From positions 4,014,669-4,078,668 of the forward strand of contig NZ_CP079195.1 of NCBI RefSeq assembly GCF_019263805.1: a DNA stretch of 64,000 nucleotides. Reading direction: 5' to 3'. Positions 19,801 through 28,376 of the stretch are shown one piece after another. Each line of letters begins with the position of its first letter. The first letter of the stretch is position 1. The position numbers and the translations under genes were made by a program. The stretch comes from Polaribacter sp. NJDZ03. GTDB taxonomy: Bacteria; Bacteroidota; Bacteroidia; Flavobacteriales; Flavobacteriaceae. Under the pieces are notes generated by a model. The model had not been told where the DNA came from and made no database searches. It saw nothing but the letters and a program-made list of their open reading frames with translations.

Positions 19801-20003
19801 TTTTGTTAATTCGAAATGACAATGAATCTATATAATATCAGTCTAAGCTTGTAGCAGACTAGTTTTATTTATCAAAAGCACCTCGACAAGTTCAGTGTGA
19901 CATTGCTTTTTTAATTGTTCTTAGTTTTTAAGATGTTACTAAATTAATTTCAAGAACCAATTAATATTTCTGATGTCAGTCTGAGCTTGTCGAAGACTCT
20001 TTA
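19801..20003. repeat. cluster of family C intergenic repeats
   Basis: Between gldF and a GNAT gene lie four related motifs: tcgaaatgacaatga (19811), tcagtctaagcttgtagcag (19839), cctcgacaagttcagtgtga (19881) and gtcagtctgagcttgtcg (19975). The third and fourth are in opposite orientation and can form an imperfect long hairpin. They resemble the motifs at 16990-17402 and 49894-49976. Confidence 0.65.
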
Positions 20004-20019
20004 TTTTGATCTCTAGTTT

Positions 20020-20547
20020 CTATTTTTCTAACTTATAAATTCTATTGTCTTCAAAACCTTCATCTGTTCTGTCTACTTGCAAATCAAAATCTAGTTTATG
20101 TAATAACGTAATAGAAGCAAGATTATTTTTGTGCGTAAAAGCTTCTATGGTTTTTAATTCCATTTTTTCAAAAGCATATTCTAATACTTCTTCAAAAGCC
20201 TCCGTCATATAACCTCTTTCTTGGTAGTCTGGGTGAATTTCGTATCCAATTTCTGCATAATTTTCTGCAACATCAAAATTACGTAAACCAATTGTACCTA
20301 ATAATTCTGCACTATTTTTAGATTCAATAACCCAAAAAACCCCTTTGTTGTCTGCTACTAAATTAGTGGCTTGGTCTATAAAAGCTCTAGCTTCAGAAAG
20401 ATTTTTAAGAGACTCACGTTGTATATATTTGTTAACTTCTTTGTTTGCTCTTAAACCAAAAACTGCTTTAGCATCTTCTAAGTTTATTGCTCTTAATGTT
20501 AATCTGTCTGTTTCTAAAACAGGAAAAGTAGTAAAATCGAAATCCAT
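20020..20547 (-). CDS. GNAT N-acetyltransferase (RimJ/RimL-like)
   Basis: 175 residues. The fold is recognised from LETDRLTLRAINLEDAKAVF at the start, AELLGTIGLRNFD, and the acetyl-CoA-binding region YAEIGYEIHPDYQERGYMTE (about 93-112), followed by GYMTEAFEEVLEYAFE and HKNNLASITLLHKLDF. RimJ/RimL relatives acetylate protein N-termini or small molecules; the substrate is unknown. It starts 28 bases after the preceding minus-strand gene, so it is likely in the same transcript. Confidence 0.85.
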   Translation of the reverse strand: MDFDFTTFPVLETDRLTLRAINLEDAKAVFGLRANKEVNKYIQRESLKNLSEARAFIDQATNLVADNKGVFWVIESKNSAELLGTIGLRNFDVAENYAEIGYEIHPDYQERGYMTEAFEEVLEYAFEKMELKTIEAFTHKNNLASITLLHKLDFDLQVDRTDEGFEDNRIYKLEK

Positions 20548-20574
20548 TATTTATTTATATTTGTCTTAATTTTT

Positions 20575-20871
20575 TTATTGTAAGCTCACTTTTTTATCAA
20601 CGCTCCATGCAAGTGGTTTGTCGTTAAAAAACACCTTTGTTTTTGCCCAAACATCTTTAAAAAGAGCTGAGTTTCTGTAATTTTCTAAATCTTCTTCTTG
20701 TTCCCAATAAGAGTAGGTGAAAAAGATTTCTGGGTTTGTTTTGTCTTGATATAATTCTAATAAGTTACAACCTTTAGAAGCTCTAATGAATGCTTTTTTT
20801 TCTTCAAACATTAATAAAAACTCTTCGATGTGTTTGGTATGAAAACTTAATTTTACAATTCTAACAAACAT
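20575..20871 (-). CDS. antibiotic biosynthesis monooxygenase (ABM)-like protein
   Basis: 98 residues, the size of a single ABM/YgiN dimeric alpha-beta barrel unit. The sequence MFVRIVKLSFHTKHIEEFL, CNLLELYQDKTNPEIFFTYS and YWEQEEDLENYRNSALF fits the family closely. Homologues are cofactor-free quinol oxygenases or haem-related proteins, and many are uncharacterised. It starts four bases downstream of the SAM hydrolase gene, so it is co-transcribed. Confidence 0.8.
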   Translation of the reverse strand: MFVRIVKLSFHTKHIEEFLLMFEEKKAFIRASKGCNLLELYQDKTNPEIFFTYSYWEQEEDLENYRNSALFKDVWAKTKVFFNDKPLAWSVDKKVSLQ

Positions 20872-20875
20872 GTTT

Positions 20876-21736
20876 TTAGGTTAAGTGAGTGAAATCTGGT
20901 TTTATGTCATCGATAAAATCGATAATTATAGCATCTCTATAACCTAAACCTAGCAGGGTAGATGCGCCACCAACTGTATCTAGATTACTTCGGTAAATTG
21001 CAATTTCTAAATAACCAGCAGAATTAAAAATAGCCAATTTATGACCTTCATATTGCTGGTTGCTGTAAGATTCATTGCTTACTACTTCATTATATTTACT
21101 GAATATTTTTGTAAAAGAATGTTTTCTTGCATGCACAATATAATTTCTTCCTTTGCCAATTTCTTTAAACATTTTTTTACTGATATTGGTAATTACATTT
21201 CCGTAATTGTCAATATAAATAATACCTCCAGAAATTTGATTTTGCTGCTGATTTGTCTTTGGCTGAATTTCAACAATCTTTTTAAATTCAGGAATTTCTT
21301 TTCCTATAACCGTTAAGTTTCCTCCTCTAGCAATAAAACAAGCTACTTGTACAAATACATCTAAAACAGGAAAACTACTTTCTATTCTATCATGAATATT
21401 GATTTCTACAATTTTACTTGGTTGAATTTCCGAAGCAATCATAGAGATTAAACCGTTATCTGGACATACAAAAAAATGACCATCTAACTCTATCGCAATG
21501 TGTTTGTTTTCATCACTTAATTCTGAGTCTACACCAACAATGTGTATGGTTCCTTTAGGGAAACTTTTGTAAGAGTTTTTTAAAATATAAGCCGTTTCGG
21601 TAATACTAAAAGGAGATACTTCATGTGTAATATCTACAATTTTAGCATCTGGCAATTCAGAATAAATAGCTCCTTTTACAGCGCCAACAAAGTGGTCTTT
21701 TGTGCCAAAGTCTGTTGTTAAAGTGATTATAGACAT
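20876..21736 (-). CDS. SAM hydroxide adenosyltransferase (DUF62 family)
   Basis: 286 residues of the SAM-dependent chlorinase/fluorinase superfamily. Most bacterial members hydrolyse SAM to adenosine and methionine. Seen: ITLTTDFGTKDHFVGAVKG (about 4-22), the core Asp in TTDFG, IHIVGVDSELSDENKHIA, FVCPDNGLISMIA, IYIDNYGNVITNISKK and the C-terminal domain with ILIFNSAGYLEIAIYRSN-like strands. It is the first gene of a three-gene minus-strand run (SAM hydrolase, ABM, GNAT), divergent from phoH. Confidence 0.88.
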   Translation of the reverse strand: MSIITLTTDFGTKDHFVGAVKGAIYSELPDAKIVDITHEVSPFSITETAYILKNSYKSFPKGTIHIVGVDSELSDENKHIAIELDGHFFVCPDNGLISMIASEIQPSKIVEINIHDRIESSFPVLDVFVQVACFIARGGNLTVIGKEIPEFKKIVEIQPKTNQQQNQISGGIIYIDNYGNVITNISKKMFKEIGKGRNYIVHARKHSFTKIFSKYNEVVSNESYSNQQYEGHKLAIFNSAGYLEIAIYRSNLDTVGGASTLLGLGYRDAIIIDFIDDIKPDFTHLT

Positions 21737-21865
21737 TAAAAAATGGGCTGTTAATTAATTGTGTAAAAGTTGTTAATTATTTTACGCAAATCTAATCATT
21801 TTAAAAAATTTATTGGTTATTTTTAGTTGAAATATAAATGTAATTTATTAATAAAAATTAATCAT

Positions 21866-22819
21866 TTGAACGAACGCACTATAGAGCTTACAGAAATTAG
21901 TCCTAAAGATTTTTTCGGAGCACAAAACAGTACTATTGAACAATTAAAGAGATACTTTCCAAAAATTAAAATCGTTGCTAGGGGCTCTAAATTAAAAATT
22001 TATGGAGAACCAGAAATTTTAGATGAGTTTGAAACCCGTTTAGAGCGATTGATAAAGTATTATAATAAATACAATAAGTTAGATGAAAATAGCATTGAAC
22101 AAATTTTAACGTCTAACGGAAATGAAGAAAAAACTACAGCAACTAAAAAAGCGAAAGAAGTTTTGGTGCATGGAGTTAGTGGACGATTGATAAAACCACA
22201 AACCGAAAACCAGCGTAAAATGGTTGCTTTAATGGCAAAGAATGATATGTTGTTTGCTGTTGGTCCTGCCGGAACAGGAAAAACCTATACAGCGGTTGCT
22301 TTGGCGGTTAAAGCTTTAAAAGAAAAAGAGGTCAGAAAAATTATTTTAACAAGACCCGCAGTAGAATCTGGCGAGAATTTAGGTTTCTTACCAGGAGATT
22401 TAAAGGAAAAATTAGATCCATATATGCAACCTTTATATGATGCATTAAGAGATATGATTCCGCATGAGCGTTTAGAATCTTATATAGAAAAAGGCGTTAT
22501 ACAAATAGCACCTTTGGCATTTATGCGCGGTAGAACTTTAGACAATGCATTTGTAATTTTAGATGAAGCGCAGAACACAACCCATAATCAAATGAAGATG
22601 TTTTTAACAAGAATGGGTAAAAGTGCAAAGTTTATTATTACGGGAGATCCTGGTCAGATAGATTTACCTAGAAAACAAATTTCTGGTTTAAAAGAGTCTT
22701 TATTAGCCTTAAAAGATATAGACGGAATTGCACAAGTATATTTAGATGATAAAGACGTGGTGAGACATCAATTGGTACGTAAAATTATTGGTGCTTATAA
22801 GAGTATAGAAACAGAATAA
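21866..22819 (+). CDS. phoH: PhoH-like ATPase (TTG start)
   Basis: 317 residues. A cytoplasmic P-loop ATPase/RNA helicase-like protein of the PhoH family. N-terminal KH-like part about 1-100; Walker A GPAGTGKT followed by YTAVALAVKAL; LTRPAVESGENLGFLPGDL; Walker B region VILDEAQNTTHNQMK; TGDPGQIDLP. I place the start at TTG 21866 (protein begins NERTIELTEISPKDFFG) because the family starts there; an earlier in-frame TTG at 21827 would add 13 residues of no recognisable kind, and there is no ATG until about codon 120. Monocistronic. Confidence 0.92.
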   Translation: MNERTIELTEISPKDFFGAQNSTIEQLKRYFPKIKIVARGSKLKIYGEPEILDEFETRLERLIKYYNKYNKLDENSIEQILTSNGNEEKTTATKKAKEVLVHGVSGRLIKPQTENQRKMVALMAKNDMLFAVGPAGTGKTYTAVALAVKALKEKEVRKIILTRPAVESGENLGFLPGDLKEKLDPYMQPLYDALRDMIPHERLESYIEKGVIQIAPLAFMRGRTLDNAFVILDEAQNTTHNQMKMFLTRMGKSAKFIITGDPGQIDLPRKQISGLKESLLALKDIDGIAQVYLDDKDVVRHQLVRKIIGAYKSIETE

Positions 22820-22828
22820 AAATTTTAG

Positions 22829-22859
22829 TTGTTAGTAACTAGTCTTTAGTTTATTTTTG
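22829..22859 (+). promoter_or_regulatory. purC promoter
   Basis: TTG at 22829-22831 and TATTTTTG (exact TAnnTTTG) at 22852-22859 are separated by 20 bases, the Bacteroidetes spacing. The purC ATG is 23 bases further on. Confidence 0.5.
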
Positions 22860-22882
22860 CGGCCACAACAACATAACATATA

Positions 22883-23833
22883 ATGAATACAATTAACAAT
22901 ACTAATTTCAAATTTCCTAACCAGAAGTCTGTATATATAGGTAAAGTAAGGGAAGTTTATAATATAAATGACGCTCTTTTGGTGATGATTGCAACAGATA
23001 GATTGTCTGCTTTCGACGTTGTTTTACCACGTCAAATTCCGTTTAAAGGTCAGATTTTAAATCAGATTGCAACAAAAATGATGAATGATACTTCAGATAT
23101 TGTTCCGAATTGGTTACTTGCAAATCCAGATGAAAACGTTGCCGTAGGTCATTTATGTGAACCATTTAAAGTAGAAATGGTAATTCGTGGTTATATGTCT
23201 GGTCATGCAGCACGTGAATATAAATTAGGAAAAAGAACTTTGTGTGGTGTTGCCATGGCAGAAGGATTAAAGGAGAATGATAAATTCCCAGAAGCTTTAA
23301 TTACGCCGTCTACAAAAGCAGATAATGGAGAGCATGACGAAGATATTTCTCGTGAAGACATTTTATCAAAAGGAATTGTTTCTGAAGAAGATTACATTGT
23401 TTTAGAAAATTACACAAGAGCTTTATTTAAAAGAGGAACAGAAATTGCTGCAAAACGTGGTTTAATTTTGGTGGATACTAAATACGAATTCGGGAAAACG
23501 AAAGAGGGTAAAATTGTATTGATTGATGAAATTCATACACCAGATTCTTCTCGTTATTTTTATGCGGATGGATATCAAGAAAGACAAGATAGCGGAGAAG
23601 CGCAGAAACAATTGTCTAAAGAATTTGTACGTCAGTGGTTAATTGAAAACGGTTTTCAAGGAAAAGACGGACAACAAATTCCGGCAATGACAGATGATAA
23701 AGTCATCGAAATTTCTAACAGATATATAGAATTATACGAGCAAATTACTGGAGAAGCTTTTATAAAAGCTTCCACAGATAATGTATTAAATAGGATTGAA
23801 GAGAATGTAAATTCTTTTTTAGCACAGAAATAA
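22883..23833 (+). CDS. purC: phosphoribosylaminoimidazole-succinocarboxamide synthase (SAICAR synthase)
   Basis: 316 residues. It joins aspartate to CAIR with ATP in purine synthesis. Recognised from [12 protein letters not shown] (about 17-28), [56 protein letters not shown] and [16 protein letters not shown]. The length fits the longer, yeast-like form common in Bacteroidetes rather than the 240-residue E. coli form. It stands apart from other pur genes, with its own promoter and a hairpin terminator. Confidence 0.97.
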   Translation: MNTINNTNFKFPNQKSVYIGKVREVYNINDALLVMIATDRLSAFDVVLPRQIPFKGQILNQIATKMMNDTSDIVPNWLLANPDENVAVGHLCEPFKVEMVIRGYMSGHAAREYKLGKRTLCGVAMAEGLKENDKFPEALITPSTKADNGEHDEDISREDILSKGIVSEEDYIVLENYTRALFKRGTEIAAKRGLILVDTKYEFGKTKEGKIVLIDEIHTPDSSRYFYADGYQERQDSGEAQKQLSKEFVRQWLIENGFQGKDGQQIPAMTDDKVIEISNRYIELYEQITGEAFIKASTDNVLNRIEENVNSFLAQK

Positions 23834-23851
23834 AAATAAACTAATTAGATT

Positions 23852-23886
23852 AGACCTCACAGGTTTTAAAACCTGTGAGGTCTTTA
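23852..23886 (+). terminator. 32-base perfect palindrome acting as terminator after purC (family E element)
   Basis: agacctcacaggtttt followed directly by aaaacctgtgaggtct: a perfect 16-base inverted repeat without a spacer, followed by ttta. It sits 18 bases after the purC stop. The core resembles the palindrome at 46972-46999 between accC and the carrier gene, so it looks like a dispersed element that serves as terminator. Confidence 0.7.
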
Positions 23887-23909
23887 TTAGTAGTAAAAAA
23901 CCAACAACC

Positions 23910-25097
23910 ATGATTATAGAACCAAGAACAAGAGGATTTATCTGTTTAACATCGCACCCAACGGGTTGTGAGCAAAACGTGATCAATCAAATAGAATATG
24001 TAAAATCGAAAGGAAAAATAGACGGAGCTAAAAAAGTACTCGTAATAGGTGCTTCTACAGGTTTTGGATTGGCTTCAAGAATATCTAGCGCATTTGGTTC
24101 TGATGCTGCAACAATTGGAGTTTTCTTTGACAAACCAGCAACAGAAGGAAGACCAGGTTCGCCAGGTTTTTACAACACTGCAGCTTTTGAAAAACAAGCA
24201 ACTGCTGCAGGTTTATATGCAAAAAGTATTAACGGAGATGCGTTTTCTAATGAAATAAAAGAACAAGTTGTCAACTTAATTAAAGAAGATTTAGGTCAGA
24301 TTGATTTAGTAATTTACAGTTTAGCATCACCAGTAAGAACACATCCAACAACAGGAACAAGATATAAATCTGTTTTAAAACCAATTGGAGATGTTTTTTC
24401 TAATAAAACAGTAGATTTCCATACAGGTAAAGTTTCAGAAATTTCTATCAATCCTGCAGAAGGAGAAGATGTAGAAAATACGATAAATGTAATGGGTGGT
24501 GAAGATTGGAAAATGTGGATGGACGCATTACAATCTGAAAACTTATTAGCAGAAGGCGCTACAACAGTTGCTTATTCTTATATTGGCCCAGAAGTAACAA
24601 AGCCAGTATATAGAAACGGAACTATTGGAGCTGCAAAAGATCATTTAGAAGCAACTGCTTTTACTATTTCTGACGATTTAAAATCGATTGGAGGAAAAGC
24701 GTATGTTTCTGTAAATAAAGCCTTAGTAACACAAGCAAGTTCTGCAATTCCTGTAATTCCATTGTACATTTCTTTATTGTATAAAGTGATGAAGGCAAAA
24801 GGAATTCACGAAGGTTGTATCGAACAAATTCAGCGTTTGTATAGCGAGCGTTTATTTGGAGGTGATTTAGCTTTGGATGAAAAAGGAAGAATTAGAGTTG
24901 ACGATTGGGAAATGAGAGAAGATGTACAAGCAGAAGTGAACAAGCTTTGGGAAACTGCAACTACAGAAAACTTATCTGAAATTGGAGATTTAGAAGGCTA
25001 TAGCAACGATTTTTACAACCTTTTCGGTTTTAAAGTTGCTGATGTAGATTATGATGCTGATGTAAATGAAGTAGTAAACGTACCAAGTATTCAGTAA
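23910..25097 (+). CDS. fabV: trans-2-enoyl-[ACP]/CoA reductase FabV
   Basis: 395 residues. NADH-dependent enoyl reductase for the last step of fatty acid elongation. It starts with MIIEPRTRGFICLTSHPTGC. The Rossmann motif VLVIGASTGFGLASRI and the extended SDR-type site are clear: SYIGPEVTKPVY followed by GTIGAAKDHLEAT, with the Y-x8-K arrangement typical of FabV. Length matches the family (about 395-400). Transcribed separately from purC. Confidence 0.95.
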   Translation: MIIEPRTRGFICLTSHPTGCEQNVINQIEYVKSKGKIDGAKKVLVIGASTGFGLASRISSAFGSDAATIGVFFDKPATEGRPGSPGFYNTAAFEKQATAAGLYAKSINGDAFSNEIKEQVVNLIKEDLGQIDLVIYSLASPVRTHPTTGTRYKSVLKPIGDVFSNKTVDFHTGKVSEISINPAEGEDVENTINVMGGEDWKMWMDALQSENLLAEGATTVAYSYIGPEVTKPVYRNGTIGAAKDHLEATAFTISDDLKSIGGKAYVSVNKALVTQASSAIPVIPLYISLLYKVMKAKGIHEGCIEQIQRLYSERLFGGDLALDEKGRIRVDDWEMREDVQAEVNKLWETATTENLSEIGDLEGYSNDFYNLFGFKVADVDYDADVNEVVNVPSIQ

Positions 25098-25131
25098 GAT
25101 TATTATCCCGCGATAGCGGAAACTAAAATAC

Positions 25132-25186
25132 AAACCTCACAGTTAATGCTGCATTTATTTCGGCAACTATTGTGAGGTTTTTTTTA
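25132..25186 (+). terminator. intrinsic terminator after fabV
   Basis: aaacctcacagtt (25132-25144) pairs with aactattgtgaggttt (25165-25180) and is followed by a run of eight T. The loop is about 20 bases. A smaller ccgc-gata-gcgg hairpin precedes it at 25108-25119. Confidence 0.7.
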
Positions 25187-25207
25187 TCTTGTAAAAAATT
25201 AAAGTTG

Positions 25208-25687
25208 ATGAAAGCAGTAACTGTAAAACAATTAAAAGACGAACTTTCTCATAAATCTGCCAATGAGTTGAAAGAGTTGTGTTTGCATTTATCAAAATTT
25301 AAAAAAGAGAATAAAGAATTACTAACGTATTTGTTATTCGAATCTCATGACGAAGAACAATACATACAAAGTGTAAAAGATCAAAACGAAGTATTGTTTT
25401 CTGAGATTAACACAAAGAGTTATTTTTATATTAGAAAAAGTGTTCGGAAGATTTTAACGCTCAATAAAAAATTTATTCGGTATTCTAAAAAGAAAGAAAC
25501 AGAAGTGGCGTTATTGCTCCATTTTTGTCGTTGTTTAAAAGAATTTAAACCATCTATAAAAGGGAGTGTAAGATTAGTAGCAACTTTTGATAGGCAAGTG
25601 GTTTTAATTAAAAAAGCAATTGCTACGTTACACGAAGATTTACAATACGATTATCAACTAGAATTAGACGAATTATTAGATGAATAA
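25208..25687 (+). CDS. uncharacterised helical protein
   Basis: 159 residues starting at MKAVTVKQLKDEL; a longer frame to 25172 would start inside the fabV terminator, so I reject it. The protein is all-helical and highly charged, without signal peptide or membrane segment. The N-terminal part (TVKQLKDELSHKSANELKEL) and the middle (SYFYIRKSVRKILTLNKKFI) suggest helical-repeat packing. I do not recognise the family. It overlaps the next gene by eight bases, so the two are co-translated. Confidence 0.65.
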   Translation: MKAVTVKQLKDELSHKSANELKELCLHLSKFKKENKELLTYLLFESHDEEQYIQSVKDQNEVLFSEINTKSYFYIRKSVRKILTLNKKFIRYSKKKETEVALLLHFCRCLKEFKPSIKGSVRLVATFDRQVVLIKKAIATLHEDLQYDYQLELDELLDE

Positions 25688-26051
25688 AAAAGAGAGACCA
25701 GTATTAACGGATTTAGTGAATGAAGGAACTTCTGAAATGGAAAAATTTCAGAATGAAGTATTAAGACCTGTAATAAAAATGCAGCACAGTTTGTTGATTA
25801 GTTCATTTAAGCACCATCTTATAAAAAGAAAAGTAGATTTTACCGATTTAACGGATAAGAAAAGAAGAAGTAAAATTACTGCTGTTTTTAAAACGGATAA
25901 CAATTATAAGAACTTTACTTTAGGGATAATTATTGGTCATTTTTCTTCGGATGAATTTACTTTTTATGCTGATAATGCATCAGAAATTAATAGAAGAATT
26001 TTGCAAATTGTTACGCAAAGATTAAAAGATAGTATTTTGGAATTAGTATAG
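25680..26051 (+). CDS. uncharacterised small cytosolic protein
   Basis: 123 residues; it begins eight bases before the stop of the upstream gene. Segments LVNEGTSEMEKFQNEVLRPV and IKMQHSLLISSFKHHL resemble a flavobacterial family that databases often label glyoxalase, but I see none of the metal-binding residues of that fold and consider the label unsupported. No membrane segment. Probably acts with its upstream partner. Confidence 0.65.
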   Translation: MNKKERPVLTDLVNEGTSEMEKFQNEVLRPVIKMQHSLLISSFKHHLIKRKVDFTDLTDKKRRSKITAVFKTDNNYKNFTLGIIIGHFSSDEFTFYADNASEINRRILQIVTQRLKDSILELV

Positions 26052-26129
26052 GTGTTTAATAGTATTAAAAAAACCTAGTTGAAAATAGAGGTATTGGGAG
26101 TTATATGTAATTTATGAAAACCGTATAAA

Positions 26130-26981
26130 ATGAATGAATTGAAAATTGAACCATATTATAATCAACCTAATGAAAATTCCTTCTTATACAGATATTTAAC
26201 AATTGACAAACTATTAGACTTACTATTGAGTGAAAGAATTTCTCTTGTTAGACTTAATCTGTTTGATGATAAATTAGAAGGTAGTTCTTTAAAACATTTG
26301 CGCTTAAATCATTTTAGTGAACTCGCTAAAAAAGATATGCAAAAACAAGGTGGAACTTTTGCTAGTATTTCTCTAACGGTTAATCCAACAGAAAGGAATA
26401 AACGAAGTCGACACAGAGAACTTTTTCAAGACACGAACTACGCAAGTTGTTGGTATATTGATAATTATGAGTCTGTTGCAATGTGGCAATTATATTCAAA
26501 ACCTGATAGTGTCGCTATAAAAATTCCTTATAAGGTTTTAAATAAAGAATTATTGGAGGGGAATTTTGAAATTAATGGTAAATATGAAAAATTAAAATTC
26601 GGTGCCATTTCTTATCATAGATTTAAAAATATAGCTAACGTTGAAAAGAATAATATAGAAACTGACATTCAAGGTTTTATTAAAGATTCAAGTTTTGATC
26701 ACGAAAGAGAATTTCGAATAATGGTTGAAAATAAAGATTCTGAAAAAAAATATTTAGAGAATCGAGGAGTATTGTTAGACGAAGATGTAGATAAATTAAA
26801 TAATTTTAATGAAATAAAAGTAAAATATTTAAAATTTAATAATTTCAAGAAACTACCTTTTGAAATTATTTATCATCCAGAATGTCAAGAGTGGCATAAA
26901 AAAAATATTGAGAAGATAATTAGTCAATTCAATATAAAATTTGAAATTCATGATTCTGAATTAAAGAACACATTTAAGTGA
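26130..26981 (+). CDS. DUF2971 family protein
   Basis: 283 residues. Matches DUF2971 by its opening LYRYLTIDKLLDLLLSERI followed by RLNLFDDKLEG, the middle YASCWYIDNYESVAMWQLYS (the Cys-W...E/S-x-x-M-W core) and SFDHEREFRIMVEN. The biochemical role is unknown; members occur as cargo in variable genome regions, sometimes near defence genes. It opens the accessory block at 26.1-32.1 kb. Confidence 0.8.
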   Translation: MNELKIEPYYNQPNENSFLYRYLTIDKLLDLLLSERISLVRLNLFDDKLEGSSLKHLRLNHFSELAKKDMQKQGGTFASISLTVNPTERNKRSRHRELFQDTNYASCWYIDNYESVAMWQLYSKPDSVAIKIPYKVLNKELLEGNFEINGKYEKLKFGAISYHRFKNIANVEKNNIETDIQGFIKDSSFDHEREFRIMVENKDSEKKYLENRGVLLDEDVDKLNNFNEIKVKYLKFNNFKKLPFEIIYHPECQEWHKKNIEKIISQFNIKFEIHDSELKNTFK

Positions 26982-26997
26982 AAACGACTAAACTACA

Positions 26998-27056
26998 GTG
27001 TGTTATGTTTTTTGTTGCTTCGATTTTTCTTCAAAAAAGAGGTTCAGATAACACAC
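26998..27056. repeat. 59-base inverted-repeat region between accessory genes
   Basis: gtgtgttat (26998-27006) and ataacacac (27048-27056) are perfect nine-base arms 41 bases apart, just after the stop of the DUF2971 gene. The left part (aacgacta at 26983-26990) matches the sequence after the stop at 29331. It does not show integron attC core sites. Confidence 0.45.
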
Positions 27057-27092
27057 GTAATCTCCAAGAACATAAACACATTAGCAATAATT
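27056..27092 (+). repeat. shared leader element, copy 1
   Basis: cgtaatctccaagaaca followed by taaacac directly precedes the ATG at 27093. It matches the leaders at 28334 and 30070 (consensus CGyAATyTCywAGAACAyAAA). Confidence 0.5.
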
Positions 27093-28307
27093 ATGAATAA
27101 AGCATTATACATAATAACAGTCATTCTTTTAGTCAGTTCTTGTAAAAAAGAAAAAAGAACGATTGAGCAAATTGATTTTACAACAGAATATAAATTTTCT
27201 AATGAAATAGAGACTAAAGTAGCAAAAGACACTATAGCTTGGAAATATCAAATTTCGGCTTCAGATTATGCAACAAAAGGAGATTACAAAAATGCTTTAA
27301 TCCAATGGGATTTGGCTATGGGAACAAAGGATCGAAAATTTACAGAAAATCAAGTAGATTCTATAAACCAAAAGTATTCTAAAGTTAAAGCTACAGATTA
27401 TATTTTTGAACTTGCAAAGAAGAATCAAGTGATAATTATAAATGAAGCGCATCACAATTCTTATCATCGCGTATTTACAAAATCACTTCTTCAGGGACTA
27501 TACGATAATGGATATAAAAATTTAGGTTTAGAAGCATTAGGGAATGGAAAGTACTTAGATACATTACTTAATAATAGAAAATATCCTATTCTTAAAACAG
27601 GTCATTATATTAAAGATCCGCAATTTGGGAATTTGGTTAGAGATGCTTTAGAGATTGGGTATAATTTATTCGCATATGAAAGTGTAGAAGATGTAAATGG
27701 AAAACTTAGAGAAATTGAACAAGCAAAAAATATTGAAAAAGTAATAAATGCGAAGCCGAATGAGAAATTTTTAATTCATTGTGGTTTTGATCATGCTTCA
27801 GAAGGAATACATAGCTACTGGGAGAAAGCGATGGCAGGAAGACTTGCAGAATTCACAAACATAAATCCTTTAACTATTAATCAGGTCGTTTATAGTGAGA
27901 AAAGTAAATCTGAGTTTAATAATCCTTTGTTAAAGGCTTTAAATATAAAAGAATCATCTGTTTTAATTGATAAAGATAATAATCCGTTTAGATATGAAAG
28001 AGGAGAAACTTGGACTGATATTGCTGTTTTTCATCCGAATACAAAATACGTTGATAATAGACCTGGTTGGTTATTTAAAAACGGTAATGAAAATGTTTCA
28101 ATTGATTTAACAGAGATAAAAATTGAATTTCCTGTGATGGTTTTAGCTTTTAAGAAAGGAGAAAATATAGATGTAGCTGTTCCGGTTGATATAACTGAAA
28201 TGCATGAAAAAAAGCAAAACTGTAATCTAGGTTTAAAAAAAGGAATTTATGAAATTGTAGTAACAAATGGAAAAGAGTCATTTAAGTTTGAACAAAACGT
28301 AAAATAA
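27093..28307 (+). CDS. lipoprotein of the ChaN/Tiki/erythromycin-esterase-like superfamily
   Basis: 404 residues starting at MNKALYIITVILLVSSC; Cys17 is the lipidation site. I chose this ATG because a signal peptide begins exactly here; the longer frame from 27000 lies in the inverted repeat. After a short linker (residues about 60-110, TPR-like) comes VIIINEAHHNSYHR, with E118, H120 and H121, and later FLIHCGFDH with H229. An E-x-H-H motif near the first strand plus a late His is the hallmark of this superfamily (haem-binding ChaN, Tiki proteases, EreA esterases). The real substrate is unknown. The C-terminal 70 residues look like a beta domain. Confidence 0.65.
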   Translation: MNKALYIITVILLVSSCKKEKRTIEQIDFTTEYKFSNEIETKVAKDTIAWKYQISASDYATKGDYKNALIQWDLAMGTKDRKFTENQVDSINQKYSKVKATDYIFELAKKNQVIIINEAHHNSYHRVFTKSLLQGLYDNGYKNLGLEALGNGKYLDTLLNNRKYPILKTGHYIKDPQFGNLVRDALEIGYNLFAYESVEDVNGKLREIEQAKNIEKVINAKPNEKFLIHCGFDHASEGIHSYWEKAMAGRLAEFTNINPLTINQVVYSEKSKSEFNNPLLKALNIKESSVLIDKDNNPFRYERGETWTDIAVFHPNTKYVDNRPGWLFKNGNENVSIDLTEIKIEFPVMVLAFKKGENIDVAVPVDITEMHEKKQNCNLGLKKGIYEIVVTNGKESFKFEQNVK

Positions 28308-28333
28308 TTAGATTTAACTCAGAGTACAAAAAA

Positions 28334-28376
28334 CGCAATTTCCTAGAACATAAAACACCTTATCAATAATTACCAA
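28334..28376 (+). repeat. shared leader element, copy 2
   Basis: cgcaatttcctagaacata followed by aaacacc lies 43 bases before the ATG at 28377. It matches the leaders at 27056 and 30070. Confidence 0.55.

Noticed and set aside
25680..26051. Glyoxalase
   Set aside because: Label used in databases for similar proteins, but no metal-binding His/Glu pattern of that fold is present.
26998..27056. Integron attC site (59-base inverted repeat)
   Set aside because: Arms match well, but the RYYYAAC/GTTRRRY core sites are not present and no integrase is in the window.
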